Source: Gautieria morchelliformis (Eukaryota; Basidiomycota; Agaricomycetes; Gomphales; Gomphaceae). Taken from it: a stretch of 64,000 bases of DNA. This document shows positions 10,110-20,271 of the stretch, one piece after another. Every line of letters starts with the position of its first letter. The first letter of the stretch is position 1. The translations under genes were made by a program, and so were the position numbers. Under the pieces are notes generated by a model. The model searched no databases and was not told the origin of the DNA. It worked only from the letters and a program-made list of their open reading frames with translations. The stretch spans positions 248,001-312,000 of the forward strand of contig WHVA01000066.1 in assembly GCA_015179125.1 (NCBI GenBank). The letters run 5' to 3'.

Positions 10110-11927
10110 GTGAGGCTGGTCAGCCTCACCACTAGCAGCGGTATCTGCTTGGGTGATGAGGCCAGTGTCCTCACAGAGCATGGCCTCAACGGCCGGGTCC
10201 TCAGTCTGAGGAGGGGGCCGGAAGCGTGCCAGCTCTTGGTCGAGCTGAGCGTGAGTGAGGGGTCGCAGCACCGCGGCCCTCACATGGCTGGTCTCGAGGA
10301 CATTTTGTTGGCCCTCACGGGCGGCAGCACTGAATGCCGCGCCGGTGATGCTGCGTTGAACATAGTGTTCAATGCATGCCACTCACTCGCGAGTGACCCC
10401 CACGTAGCGGGCCAACCATCTCGCGATCTCGGCGAGGGGGATGTCGGGGCCGGCTCGGCCCCCCACAGGGAATGGGCCCGTGATGGAGAGCCACAGGGTG
10501 GTGCTCTGAGGCATCAGCACTTCCCTGGCATCGACGAGGCCCGACCATTGGTCTGTCGAGCCGAATAGGTCGAGTAGCCTCGCCATGAGAGGTGATGCGA
10601 CCCCTTTGACCTGGGGCGCAAGGGCCTTCAACCACATCCAGACGTTCATGTCGTCTAGGTTGAAGGTGCCATCCGCGTTGTCACGGATGGCTGATGGGAT
10701 TCCTTCAGGGTTGTGTATCCAACCCTTTAGGATGGCCGCGATATCATGTGGCGTACCGCCCGCTATCATGAGACAATCCCTTTTGGGATTGCGAGCGCGT
10801 TGTTCGCGCTCGATGCGTTTAAATACACCGATCATCTCGCACGTACGCACGAGCTGTGGCGTTTCTTTTGCCCACGCTAGGAGTTCGACGAAGTGTGGTT
10901 CGTTGAGCGGGAAGACGTCGTACCATTGAGTACGACACTGTTGGGCCTTCCCTACCGGCCGTGGTAGGAGGCCCGTCTTGGAGATCGGTGGATCTCCAAG
11001 TGGGATGAGCGTCCCCTCCCCCGGGTAGGGAGGGTGAACTGTCCCCGCCGGTGGAGGCAGGGCCACGCCAGGCCCGATGTACTGGGCCTCGATCTGTGCT
11101 ACCCGCCGCTGAAGGGCGGGGTCATTGATAGTGTGCGACGATGACGCCACTAGGTAAGCGCTAATCATGCTTTCCCTCGCAATGGCTAGCCCATTGACGG
11201 TGTTGGGGGTGCCGCGCAATTTCTTGTGCTTTTTCTTTGGCTGCTCTGCCAGCCACTGTGCCCTTTCCAGGTCGTACGTCTTCCAGATGGACGAGTCTGA
11301 CTCCCATCCTTCTGGGACGCCGTACGCAGAGTCGGAAGGCGCGCTATGCCCTTCCGTCATTGTTGTCGTCAGGGTCGGCGCCGACAATCGGGACGCTAGC
11401 CCCGATGTTGCGTGCGCTGGCAAAGGTGCTGTCACGCGAGGTGATGATGGCCCGGCCACTGGGTCCGTGGCCGGGTCATGTCACGGCCTTTTTGAGGCAG
11501 CGTGGACCAGGGTAACCTGGAGCTGGGCTGCGCTCAGATGCTGCTCCAGTTCCTTGATCTTGGCGTGCTCGGTTTCGAGCGTGTCATCGCGGTCTTCGAC
11601 CGCGCGTTCCAACTCCTTGACCTCTTTTTTGAGGTCGTGGATGTCCCGGAGGAGCTCTTCTCACACATCACGCACGATGCCCCTTGGGAGCCATCCCCAG
11701 GCTGCATCGACGGCGTCGCCGATGTCTTCGTCCCACAATTTGACCTTGCGGGTGCCTGTCACGGCCCTTAAGTGCGCGGCGTAGTCCGCACACGTTGGGC
11801 AATCGTCCAGGTGGACGATGGCGAGGGCATCCTCCCATCCCACGATCATCCAGTGCTCCTGGTCTACTGGAGCATGGAGAATATCTGCGGCCCCCTCTCT
11901 CGGGGCCGTTGCTCGTGTTGTGGACAT
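10110..11927 (-). pseudogene. Gypsy A post-pol ORF, copy 2
   Basis: It starts about 160 bp after the pol stop, at ATG 11927 (MSTTRATAPREGAAD), in the same direction as pol. The layout is WMIVGWEDALAIVHLDDC, a coiled coil (DLKKEVKELERAVEDRDD, then KIKELEQHLSAAQLQ), a basic QPKKKHKKLRG patch, then a long open stretch of 358 residues (11459-10386) with YIGPGVALPPPAG, RNPKRDCLMIAGG and LDDMNVWMWLKALAPQV. It stops once at about 10383 and reads on to SGEADQPHP, where the element is cut. Stops at about 11660 and 11485 break the N-terminal part. The long open run, and its agreement with the other two copies, argue that it was once a protein of about 600 residues. Function unknown; a nuclear or nucleic-acid role is only a guess from the coiled coil and basic patch. 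Confidence 0.7.
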
Positions 11928-12086
11928 TACGGATCAATGTCCATCCCATCTTTGGGGGGCATCATCTTCGTGGGTAGATGATGGTGGTAGGCTTCCAAGA
12001 AGCGATGCACCCTCGGAAAGATCCGAGGTGAAAATTTAACTGCGCCATGGCCGGCGCGTCACATGGTCTGCACGTGACAGACGCGT

Positions 12087-13911
12087 CTAGCGGCGTCTGG
12101 GGAGGTCGCGTGGCTTGCTCACCCCGTGAAGCTCTAGATAGCTATCTAGGGCTTCAAGGTCCTTGCAGGACGACATGGGTTCCCATGTCACATCGCCTAG
12201 GGTCCAACGGACCTGGAACTCCAGGTCCGTCGAGTTTATCCATCGATGTGCGATAATCTCGTCGACGAGCCACTCCTCGTCATCATTCGCTCCGAAGTCA
12301 TAAAATGACTTGGCCTCACGATGAGGGAACAATTGGTCGTTGTTAGCCTCGTATTGCCGTACGAGGCTTGAATGGAAGACCGGCGAAATGCAACGGCTTT
12401 TCAGCTCGTCGGGAAGATCGAGGGTCACCGTCGAGGCGTCGTTGTGAACCTCGACGATGCGGTACGGTCCAATGTACCGCGGGACTAGTTTTCTGGCTCT
12501 TCCTTTTGGGAGAGTTAGGTTTTGTGTCGAAAGGTAGACGCAGTCGTTGGCCGTGTACCTGTCCCTCGCCATACGTTTCTTGTTTTCATGAAATGTTTGC
12601 ATCACTCGATGCTCTATGATTATATCATGTGCCGCCATCAGGTTCCATTTGCCTGATGTGCGAACCGGGCTACCCCCTTGAACGGGGTGTCCACGGCTAT
12701 GGGGAGGTCTATCCGTGGCATATAGCCGTGGTTCAGCTCGAAAGGTGCGAACCCTGTGGTCGCGCTGACATTGCTGTTGAGGGCGACCTCAACCATTGGG
12801 CATTTCAATGCCCAATCCTTCTGATCGTCTCTGACGACCGCGCGCAATATCTGGCTGATCGAGTGGTTTGCCCGCTCGGTGGCTCCATCCGTTTGGGGAT
12901 GGAAGGCAGTTGACATGAGGAGCCTAGTCCCCATGAGTCGCTGTAGTTCACACCAGAAGATCGACATGAACTTCGAGTCTCTGCCCAAGACGATGGAGTC
13001 GGGAACTCCGTGGAGTCGAACGACCTGCTTCAGAAACAGCCAGGCTACTCCCTTGGCTGACACGCTCGTCGTGGTTGGTATGAGGTGTACGAGTGACGTT
13101 AGTCGGTCGATGACTACCATCAGGTAGTCACAGTCGTTGGATTTGGGCAGGGGCCCCATGAAGTCAATGCCAATCGACTGCCACAGCCTATCCGGAATGG
13201 GTAGGCTGTGTAGTAGGCCTTTGGGCCGTTGTGGTCCGGTTTTCGTCATCTGACACCTCGCGCATGATGTGCAGAACGCTTCTATGTCTGGGCTCATGCC
13301 CGGCCACCAATATGATCTTCGAACGTAGTTCGAAGTCTTCAGATCGCCGTAGTGGCCGACCATCTGATGTGCCCGATCGATGATGATTACGATCAGCTTC
13401 CTTCCCCCTTGAAGAACAGAGCGGGGGACGGCAATGACGTCTCTTTTGAGCTGGTTCTTAGTCCAGATCAGCCCGTCCCAGATCCCGAATCTCGGGTGCG
13501 CGTCCGGGTGTGCCATGATCTTTGTGAACATGGCGTCCCTGTGGTACGCGTCTCGTATGACCTTAGACTGGTCTACGCCTTGCTCGACGACCCGGCGCAG
13601 GGGTGCACCGTCATTTCCTGCGGCGATGACTCTGATGTCATCGTCGTCATCGTCACGTGAGGCGGCGACGTTCGCAGGCTCTGGTGAGCCCTCATTTAAT
13701 GTGGCGGATTCCGTTACTCTCGCCTCTGTCTTCTCAGCGAGGCGTTTAAAGCATCTTGTCGCCGCTGTTCGCAGCTCGATATACCGGTCGGTGGGCAATA
13801 ACTCACCGTCCGGGTCTAAACGCGCATCTGCGTTCACGAAGACGTGGTCCGGGTGATTGTCATCACTTGTGTCGTTCTCGTAGTAGTGCGACAGGCAGTC
13901 CGCTACCTTGT
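12087..13911 (-). pseudogene. Gypsy A copy 2: integrase with chromodomain
   Basis: The integrase inserts the retrotransposon cDNA. Reading down the minus strand: the zinc-binding HHCC region (RAHQMVGHYGD, then CTSCARCQMTK), the catalytic core with D in SIGIDFMGPLPKS, D in VLGRDSKFMS and E in HPQTDGATERANHS, the GPY region (PRYIGPYRIVEV), then the chromodomain (QVRWTLGDVTWEPMSS) and a stop after PRRR at 12087. One frameshift lies near 12638 (HQAN to LMAAHD). All three catalytic acids remain. The upstream join to RNase H is cut by the insertion at 13917-15448. Confidence 0.88.
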
Positions 13912-13916
13912 TCTCT

Positions 13917-15448
13917 TGTAGGGGAACGGCTGTTCAACCAGCCAAGGAAGGCTGCTCAACCAGCCCTAGTCTTTTCCTTTTGTCTTGACAACATGTAAAA
14001 ACACATTTGAAGAATTAACAGTATCTGTATGCTGTCAATATAACTGGGGAAAGGCTTTTAAAACATTCCTCTAGTTATCTTATATTTTTCCTTATTTTTC
14101 CAAAGTCTCCATGGCTCAAACTACCATTTTTCTGTCATTACAGAGTTGTGGATCCTCTAGCACCCACAACTCTGTTCCGGGCGCTCTATTTCAAACTCCG
14201 CCGGGCACCTCGGCGGTGGCCGCATTTTCGGACTTATGGTCACCCAAGCACCCACAAGTCCGGCAGCATGGCTCCCTCAGTATTTCCAGCTGAGTCCCAA
14301 ACAGTTGCTATATGCAGCCATAGCAACTGTGCAGCCTGTTTGGCTTCACCAAACAATGGGGATCATGGTCAGTCATGACAACTAGGCTGTACCAGGCTAT
14401 GCTCAGCTGTGCTAAGCAGTGCTCTTAGTAATTATGGCTACAGAGCCCTAATTGGCTCAGAACTGCTTACTCAGCTTCTGAGTGCCAAATACATGGTTAT
14501 CTGGAGATACAGCCTCAATGACTCAACCAATCCAGGCACAACTTGGTGAGTCAGGAGTACATGACTCAGCCAAGCTGTGCTATGGCACATGACCCTTTTC
14601 AGTGAGTCATTCCTGACAAATCAAGCTCTGATTGGTAGGAAGCATGGTAGAGTCCCCTGGAAACAGCCAGTTTCTTCCAACCCTTTCTTCCATCTTCCAC
14701 AAGCTTCTTCCCCCATTCCATTAATAGATAGAAGGTTCTACCTGCTTACTAAGCTCTTGTACATTACAATATAAAAGGAGGCCCTTTGCCTGCCCTTTGA
14801 GCAATCAATCTACCCATCTTCTATCCTACACAGCTTGTGTGACTTGCACATCTTATCTAAGTTCCTAAACCGAACTAGAATACTACTCTTGCTTAGAGTA
14901 ACTATTCTTAGTTAAGTAGTTGCTTTACTGCTTAGCCACTTAGCCTAACACGCTGGGTGAAGCTCTACAGAGTGAGGTTGGCAATCGATTTTCTTGTCAA
15001 TTAGCACTCCAATACCCGAGACAAGCTGTTCAGTTGATTTTCCTGTTCAGTGACTTTCACAAGTCAAGTCAAGTTGTGTGCGAAAGCCACTTCACATTAC
15101 TCTCTCGTTATTGCAGTGCATTGACGTTGGTCGACCCAATCCACTTACAAACTCTCCTGCGGAGCCTATTCCCTCTTTATTAAAAGGAATACTCTTGGAC
15201 CCCGATAGTGTCCTTGAACCTACACACTCTTTTAGTTTATTGTTCAGTGCAGCTAAAAAACGCATTGCCTTCTAGCTGTAATAACTTGGACTAGTTATTA
15301 CATGGATTGCAACCAAGGTACAAATATTAAATTATTTCCGGAGTTGTGCTGCTGCATTGAACCGGTATTCTACTAGTCGTGTAAACGACACGTTCTGATA
15401 GACTGAGGCATTAGCAATAACACCAAAGTCTTGAAGGGTTCCAAAACA
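13917..15448. repeat. Solo LTR, 1532 bp, inside gypsy A RNase H
   Basis: The insertion begins TGTAGGGGAACGG and ends CCAAAACA, so it has TG..CA ends. It is flanked by TCTCT at 13912-13916 and again at 15449-15453, a 5-bp target duplication as made by LTR retrotransposons. Removing it and one TCTCT restores HVDGVENKVADCLS across the RNase H/integrase junction. No coding region lies inside. No second copy is in the window, so calling it a solo LTR rather than another cargo-less element is an inference from size, ends and duplication. Confidence 0.7.
14770..14776 (+). promoter_or_regulatory. Candidate TATA box in the solo LTR
   Basis: TATAAAA sits about 850 bp into the 1532-bp LTR, on the plus strand. 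This suggests that the lost element was transcribed left to right. Confidence 0.4.
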
Positions 15449-15453
15449 TCTCT

Positions 15454-17300
15454 ACACCGTCAACATGAACAGTGTTGAAATTGAACCGGGAGAGAAACTC
15501 CCACCATCTGACCTGGTGGTCAGATAGGCTCTTCTGGGTCTCGAAGTACTCGAGCCCTTTGTGGTCTGTGATGAGGGTGAACCTTTGCCCCAGCAGCTTG
15601 TCCTCCCATTTCATGAGAGCCTCGAGCACCGCGATCGTCTCGTGCTCGTGAGTCCGGTAGTGTTGCTGAGCAACGCTGAACTTCTTTGACAAAAAGCCGG
15701 CAGGTCGACAGGTTTTCCAGTCAGGACCTTGGCCGTAGACCGCACCGACGCCGGCTTTTGACCCGTCGGTGATCACCCAGATCGGCTCTGGGCACCTTGC
15801 ATCTACTGGACGCAGGATTGGGGCCTTACAGGCCAACGCCTTAATGCTTTGCCAGCATTTGTCTAGTAGTGGTGTCCATTCGAATGGACGGTTATTACAC
15901 GCACAGCCTGATAGTGGGGTGGTATATGCGCTAACATCTGGCATGTAGTGTGCCAGATACTGTACCAGCCCGAGGAAACACTGGACATCATTGAACGTCC
16001 GTGGCCTATGCCACTCGCAGATGCGTTGCATCTTGTCCTCGTCGGCATGTACCCCTCGGCCATCGATGATATGGCCGAGACACTCCATTCAGATGGAATA
16101 GAGGTCCACCTTTTTCTTGCTCAGAAAAAGCTGATCCTTCCTCAGTCTGTCAAAGACGATGTAGAGGTGCTCTTCATGCTCTCGTATTGAGAGCGAGAAT
16201 ATGAAGATGTCGTCCATGTATACATGGACGAAGCGACCTATGCAGTCACGGAAAATGGCTGTCATCAGCCGTTGGAATGTTGATGGGGCGTTACAGTCCC
16301 CCATCCGTATCACCTGGCTCCTGAAGGTGCCAAGGATCGTGCCAAAGGCAGTCTTTGCTACATGATCCGGATGGATCTGGATCTGCTCGTATGCTTCTGA
16401 CATATCGAGTTTTGTTCAATACCGACAGCGAGCCATGTCGCTGCGGATGATATCCTGATCCGGGAAGGGCGTGACATCCTTCACCATGTTCTCGTTCTGC
16501 TGGCGCAGATCAAAGACGGTTCGCAATGTACCATTCTTCTTCGGCACACACAGCATGGGCACGGCCTGCTGCGCAACTGCCAGAATCCACCACTTTGCAG
16601 TGGTGTATCGTTCTATCTTAGCCGACAGTTCCTCTCAGAAGTGTTCGGGGCATTTCGGTAGTCGATACCACATGTGCTTGTTGGGATCGATGAGGTTGAT
16701 CTCATGGTTGATCCCCCGTAGTGGTGGGAGTTCTAATGGAATTCCACTGACTAAGTCAGTGATTCGTTCCATCCATTCCTCGCGGAGGCAAGGAAGGTCA
16801 TCATTCGTGAGGATGATGGTGGTGGTTGGCTTAGAAGCCATTAGGCGCTGTGGGCGTCTATTAGGTCCCGCGGTGCACGGAACCGCTTTCCTCTTCCCCA
16901 TCGCTTTCACCATTAGGTGAGAGTGCCTCTCCCTATGGTTGTAGGGTGAGTTCGAGGACGAGTCGTCCTGCGACTCGTCCTCCTGGCTTCAATGAGCCAG
17001 GTTAGGCTTCGGTGCCCGGGTGATCCTGCTCACCCGTGGCCCCTTGTCCTCGTTCGTCGATCCGTCATCGTCGAACGATACCTTGCCCGTGGGGATCACT
17101 TCGTTCCCCTTGCAAATCGTCCCTGGGCTCAAGAAGTCCAGGGTTATGCCGAATCTCCTTAGGAACGGTGTCCCTAAGATAGCGTCATAATATTCGACGT
17201 TCACTACGTCGAAATATTCATCATATGTCTCACGACCAAATTTGATGGTCGTGTTCGTTCCATAGTTGATTGTGGAACGGCTGCCTATGCAGGCTAGCTA
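15454..17300 (-). pseudogene. Gypsy A copy 2: protease, reverse transcriptase, RNase H
   Basis: The protease end shows YYDAILGTPFLRRFGI (about 17195). RT follows with a broken N-terminal part around 16500-16600 (KKNGTLRTVFDLRQQNEN, read across frames), then EAYEQIQIHPDHVAKTAF and the catalytic FVHVYMDDIFIF. RNase H (16088-15454) has WVITDGSKAGVGAV, EALMKWEDKL and ITDHKGLEYF. The usual order PR-RT-RH-IN of Ty3/gypsy is kept. Frames change near 16404, 16088 and upstream of 17204, so no continuous pol can be made. Confidence 0.85.
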
Positions 17301-17830
17301 CAGCGCAATTGGCTGCTCCAGGGAGAATGTCTTCATCCCTGTAGCTCGCGTGAATTCGGGGATAGCAGTACCCCTTCGCTGCCGCTATCTAGCAGGCAGT
17401 GGGCTTTTACGCCGGTTATTTCCCAGTACCCTGATAGGGTACGGTTCTCACTGCGTGGGTGCGTTGGTCACGTCCTGTGTTTGCTTCGGTGGTGATACAC
17501 TGGCTCGGCCACCTTGTCTGGCATGACCGACGTGTGTGCCGCCATGACTTTCGTGGCGGTTTCGTCCTCCGGTGCGAATCTGATTGTGCTGGACCTGTAG
17601 GTGGTGTCTTCCACCTCCACGTCCCATTCATAGTATTGGGACGGCTCAGGGTCCCACTCTTCAGCGGGCACGTCTCCGTTGTCTGGAATGTCATTGGGTT
17701 GGGGATCACCCTCCCCCTCTTCATCAATTTGATGGAGAGAATTTTGACCGAGATCCATCTCCAGATCTTTGGTCTCCTCTTCGTGCCTCGCGGCCGCTGT
17801 CCTGATACTGGACTTAAGCCGGGGAATGTC
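17301..17830 (-). pseudogene. Gypsy A copy 2: acidic region before protease
   Basis: An open stretch ending at 17468 reads MDLGQNSLHQIDEEGEGDPQ and SQYYEWDVEVEDTTY, then frames break towards the protease. It is Asp/Glu-rich with no CCHC knuckle. It is probably the gag-protease linker; the gag proper was lost at the fusion point near 17830. Confidence 0.5.
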
Positions 17831-18563
17831 AGGTTGAGTGGCTACGGCTGCCCACATCAGTGATCCTATGGCTTGCCTATATGGGAACTTCGACATGGCT
17901 TTCTTGCCTCTCTTTTTTTTTTTTTTTTTTTTTTTATAATCCATGCTTTACGTCTTTTGGGACAAGGCCCTATGTAAGACGGTAAATACAGCTTTCTATC
18001 TTATGTCTTCTCCTTCTCACCTTTCGTTCTCTATCTCTGCTTGTGCTCTTAGGGCAAGGCCCCGAGCTTGTCCGTGCCTATTGTGGGCAGGGTGTGGATA
18101 ATAATCATGCCTCCGAAACGCCAATACTCCCCTCAGCACCCCTTTAAAGCCAAACAGTCCAACCCATAAACTGCATAGTAATCGACCTTCCACGGCTTAT
18201 TTGGGCATGTAATACCCATGTGTACTTTCTAGTTTGTACCCCTCAGCTGCGACACCACCTTGACACCTTTCCCACACCCCAACGAGTGGCAGCAGCTGCA
18301 GTCTACTGCCGATGTTTCGGCCCAGCCTCTGGCTGTCGGTGTGACAAATCATGATAGTACGGGTACCCGGTACTCCAATGCGTTGGTTGGATGGATTAGA
18401 TAATTGGAGTAGGTGTCATCATGTTCCTAAAGGGTCAGTTCTGAATTGGAAGGGATAGTTGAGTATACCACCATTCATATTTGGGGCAGGCAATCAGATG
18501 TTATCGGCAATCGGTGTGGCAGAAATTTTTCCAGAGTGTCTAGGGTGTTATCTCCGGAGGGGC

Positions 18564-18574
18564 CAGGATTGAAC
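18564..18574 (-). promoter_or_regulatory. SINE B box
   Basis: GTTCAATCCTG on the minus strand fits the B-box consensus GWTCRANNC. It lies about 43 nt after the A box, within the normal tRNA spacing. Confidence 0.75.
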
Positions 18575-18616
18575 ACTCAGCCTTAGCTTATACGCTCAAC
18601 CCCCAGGGCGGGCTTA

Positions 18617-18627
18617 CCACTAAGCTA
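18617..18627 (-). promoter_or_regulatory. SINE A box
   Basis: TAGCTTAGTGG on the minus strand, 10 nt from the SINE start, fits the pol III A-box consensus TRGYNNARNGG. Confidence 0.75.
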
Positions 18628-18729
18628 CCACGGCCCCTTGCCTCTCTCTGTAGAAGGACATTGGTCTTTTGATAATTTAACGGCTGGATCAAGAGGCGTA
18701 GCATAAGTCTTTGCATCGTCGAGATTGAA

Positions 18730-20268
18730 TTATTTGATGATTTTCTCAATGTATGCTGGTTGTGAAATTGCAATGGTTTTCTTTTGCCAGTCCCTTTCTA
18801 TTTTGAGGTTCAATAGCCTATGGATCTCGCCTAGATCTTTCATACTGAAGACCTGAGCAAGGTCTCGTTTGACTTCATCTAGGACTGATTGATTCTCAGC
18901 TGTGATGGTGAGGTCATCCACAGCTGTTGCAATGATCACATGCCCCTTCTCGCCATATCTATAAAATACAGCACCATCTGTGGCTGACGTAGTGAATCCT
19001 AACTTGTGGAATTCACCACTTAGACATTTGTACCATTCTCTTCCAGATTGTTTGAGGCCGTAAAATGCTTTTTTCAAAAGGAGCACTTCGTCTTTGTCTC
19101 CAGACTCATATCCATATGGCTGCTTCATGTAAATAGGTTCAGGCAACGTAGCATTGAGGTATGCATAGTCCACGTCCATTTGATGAATAGGCCAGTCGTT
19201 CCTAGCAGCAATGGCGCATATGATCCATAGTGAGGATAACCGAGCAACAGGTGAGTACATCTCATCATAGACGACTCCAAACTTCTGTGTGAAGCCTTGG
19301 GCGACCATTCTCAATTTAGGCTTTATTGGTTTCCCTTCTGGATTACGCTTCCAAAGGTAGACCCATTTATTACCAACAATATTAGCTCCAGGAGGTGGTT
19401 TGGTTCGTACCCACACTCCCTTGTCGATTAGGGCCTCGTACTCTTGTCCATTGATTTCTTCCACATAGGATTATTCAGAGCTTCGTCTGCATTGCTAGGT
19501 TCAACTTCATTCAAATCCAGCGCTTTGTTATTGTTTTGACCGTCGGTTGGAAACGCACTGATGGCAAACTCATAGTTACTGATGCCATCAACCTTGGAGG
19601 ATAATTCTTGGTTGAATAGATTTCCATTATGGTCGGTCCTCAATGTCCTCGTAAGCTAGCATGGTCATATGCATGCTAGCTTGTCTCTGAGTTTGAGATC
19701 TTGTTACAGGACCTGTTGGGGCCGGCTGCACTTGTTGTTGACGGATCTGTTCGCTTCTCCTTATCGGTTCAGCTTCTCTAGGTCTGTCATCAACTCCCTG
19801 AATAGGTTGCAGCTCTTCAAGGTGTTCCTCTGGTGTGCTTTCATCAATTTCTTAGATCTTTGCCTCTCCACTGACTAAGCGACCAGGCATAGGCGCTGAG
19901 GCCGGAATGGCCTTCTTCTCTTCTCTAGACATAGGTAGCTTGGATTCCTCAATAGAAATGATTGGGACTTTTCCCTTCTTCATCTCTGAATCAAATACCA
20001 TGTTTCGCTCGACAGAAACTTTGTGAGAGTCAGGCCAATAAACGTAATGGCTATGGCTCTGCGCAGAAATTCCTATCCACCAAGCTCTTTTGGCACGAGC
20101 TGCCAATTTATCACCTTGAGTGACCTTGACATAGACTTCAGTTCCCCACGTGTGAATGTCTTTGAGATTCAGCTTCTCATGGTGGATCATTTCGTAAGGA
20201 GTTTTATCTGGTAGAGCTCTTGTATGTGTCCTATTCCTAAGATAATTGGCATGCTGTATCGCATAGCC
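18730..20268 (-). pseudogene. Copia 1: integrase end, linker and reverse transcriptase
   Basis: Just after the integrase core come KTPYEMIHHEKLNLKDIHTW and KRAWWIGISAQSHSHYVYW (copia integrase C-terminus), then a Gln/Arg-rich linker broken by several stops (19640-19860). The RT (19464-18730) starts YEALIDKGVWVRTKPPPGAN and has GNKWVYLWKRNPEGKP, ARNDWPIHQMDVDYAYLNA (first catalytic Asp), KKAFYGLKQSGREWY and the catalytic pair in IATAVDDLTITAE. It ends in EKIIK and a stop codon where glutamine is expected. Downstream sequence to the SINE stays readable (FNLDDAKTYATPLDP). Confidence 0.88.
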
Positions 20269-20271
20269 CTA

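Larger units (their letters stand above)
10110..17830 (-). mobile_element. Gypsy A copy 2, chromodomain-type Ty3/gypsy, truncated at both ends
   Basis: On the minus strand it reads acidic linker, protease, RT, RNase H, integrase, chromodomain, post-pol ORF. The 5' end is cut at about 17830, where a copia RT fragment is fused to it. The 3' end is cut at about 10110, inside the post-pol ORF, so neither LTR remains. It is the fullest copy of family A in the window and carries a solo LTR at 13917-15448. Confidence 0.9.
17914..18637 (-). mobile_element. SINE with tRNA-like head and poly-A tail, 724 bp
   Basis: On the minus strand it begins GGGGCCGTGGTAGCTTAGTG and ends in about 22 A residues (the T run at 17914-17935). 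It is flanked by a perfect 10-bp target duplication TTGCCTCTCT at 17904-17913 and 18638-18647. The head has both RNA polymerase III promoter boxes. The 3' part before the tail matches the tail of the LINE at 55825-57298. It has no coding capacity. It is long for a SINE but has head, body, shared LINE tail, poly-A and duplication. Confidence 0.88.

Noticed and set aside
17914..17935. T run as terminator
   Set aside because: It is the poly-A tail of the minus-strand SINE, shown by the duplication next to it.
18541..18640. A functional tRNA gene
   Set aside because: A and B boxes are present, but the flanking SINE body, poly-A and duplication show it is a SINE head. Acceptor-stem pairing was not verified.
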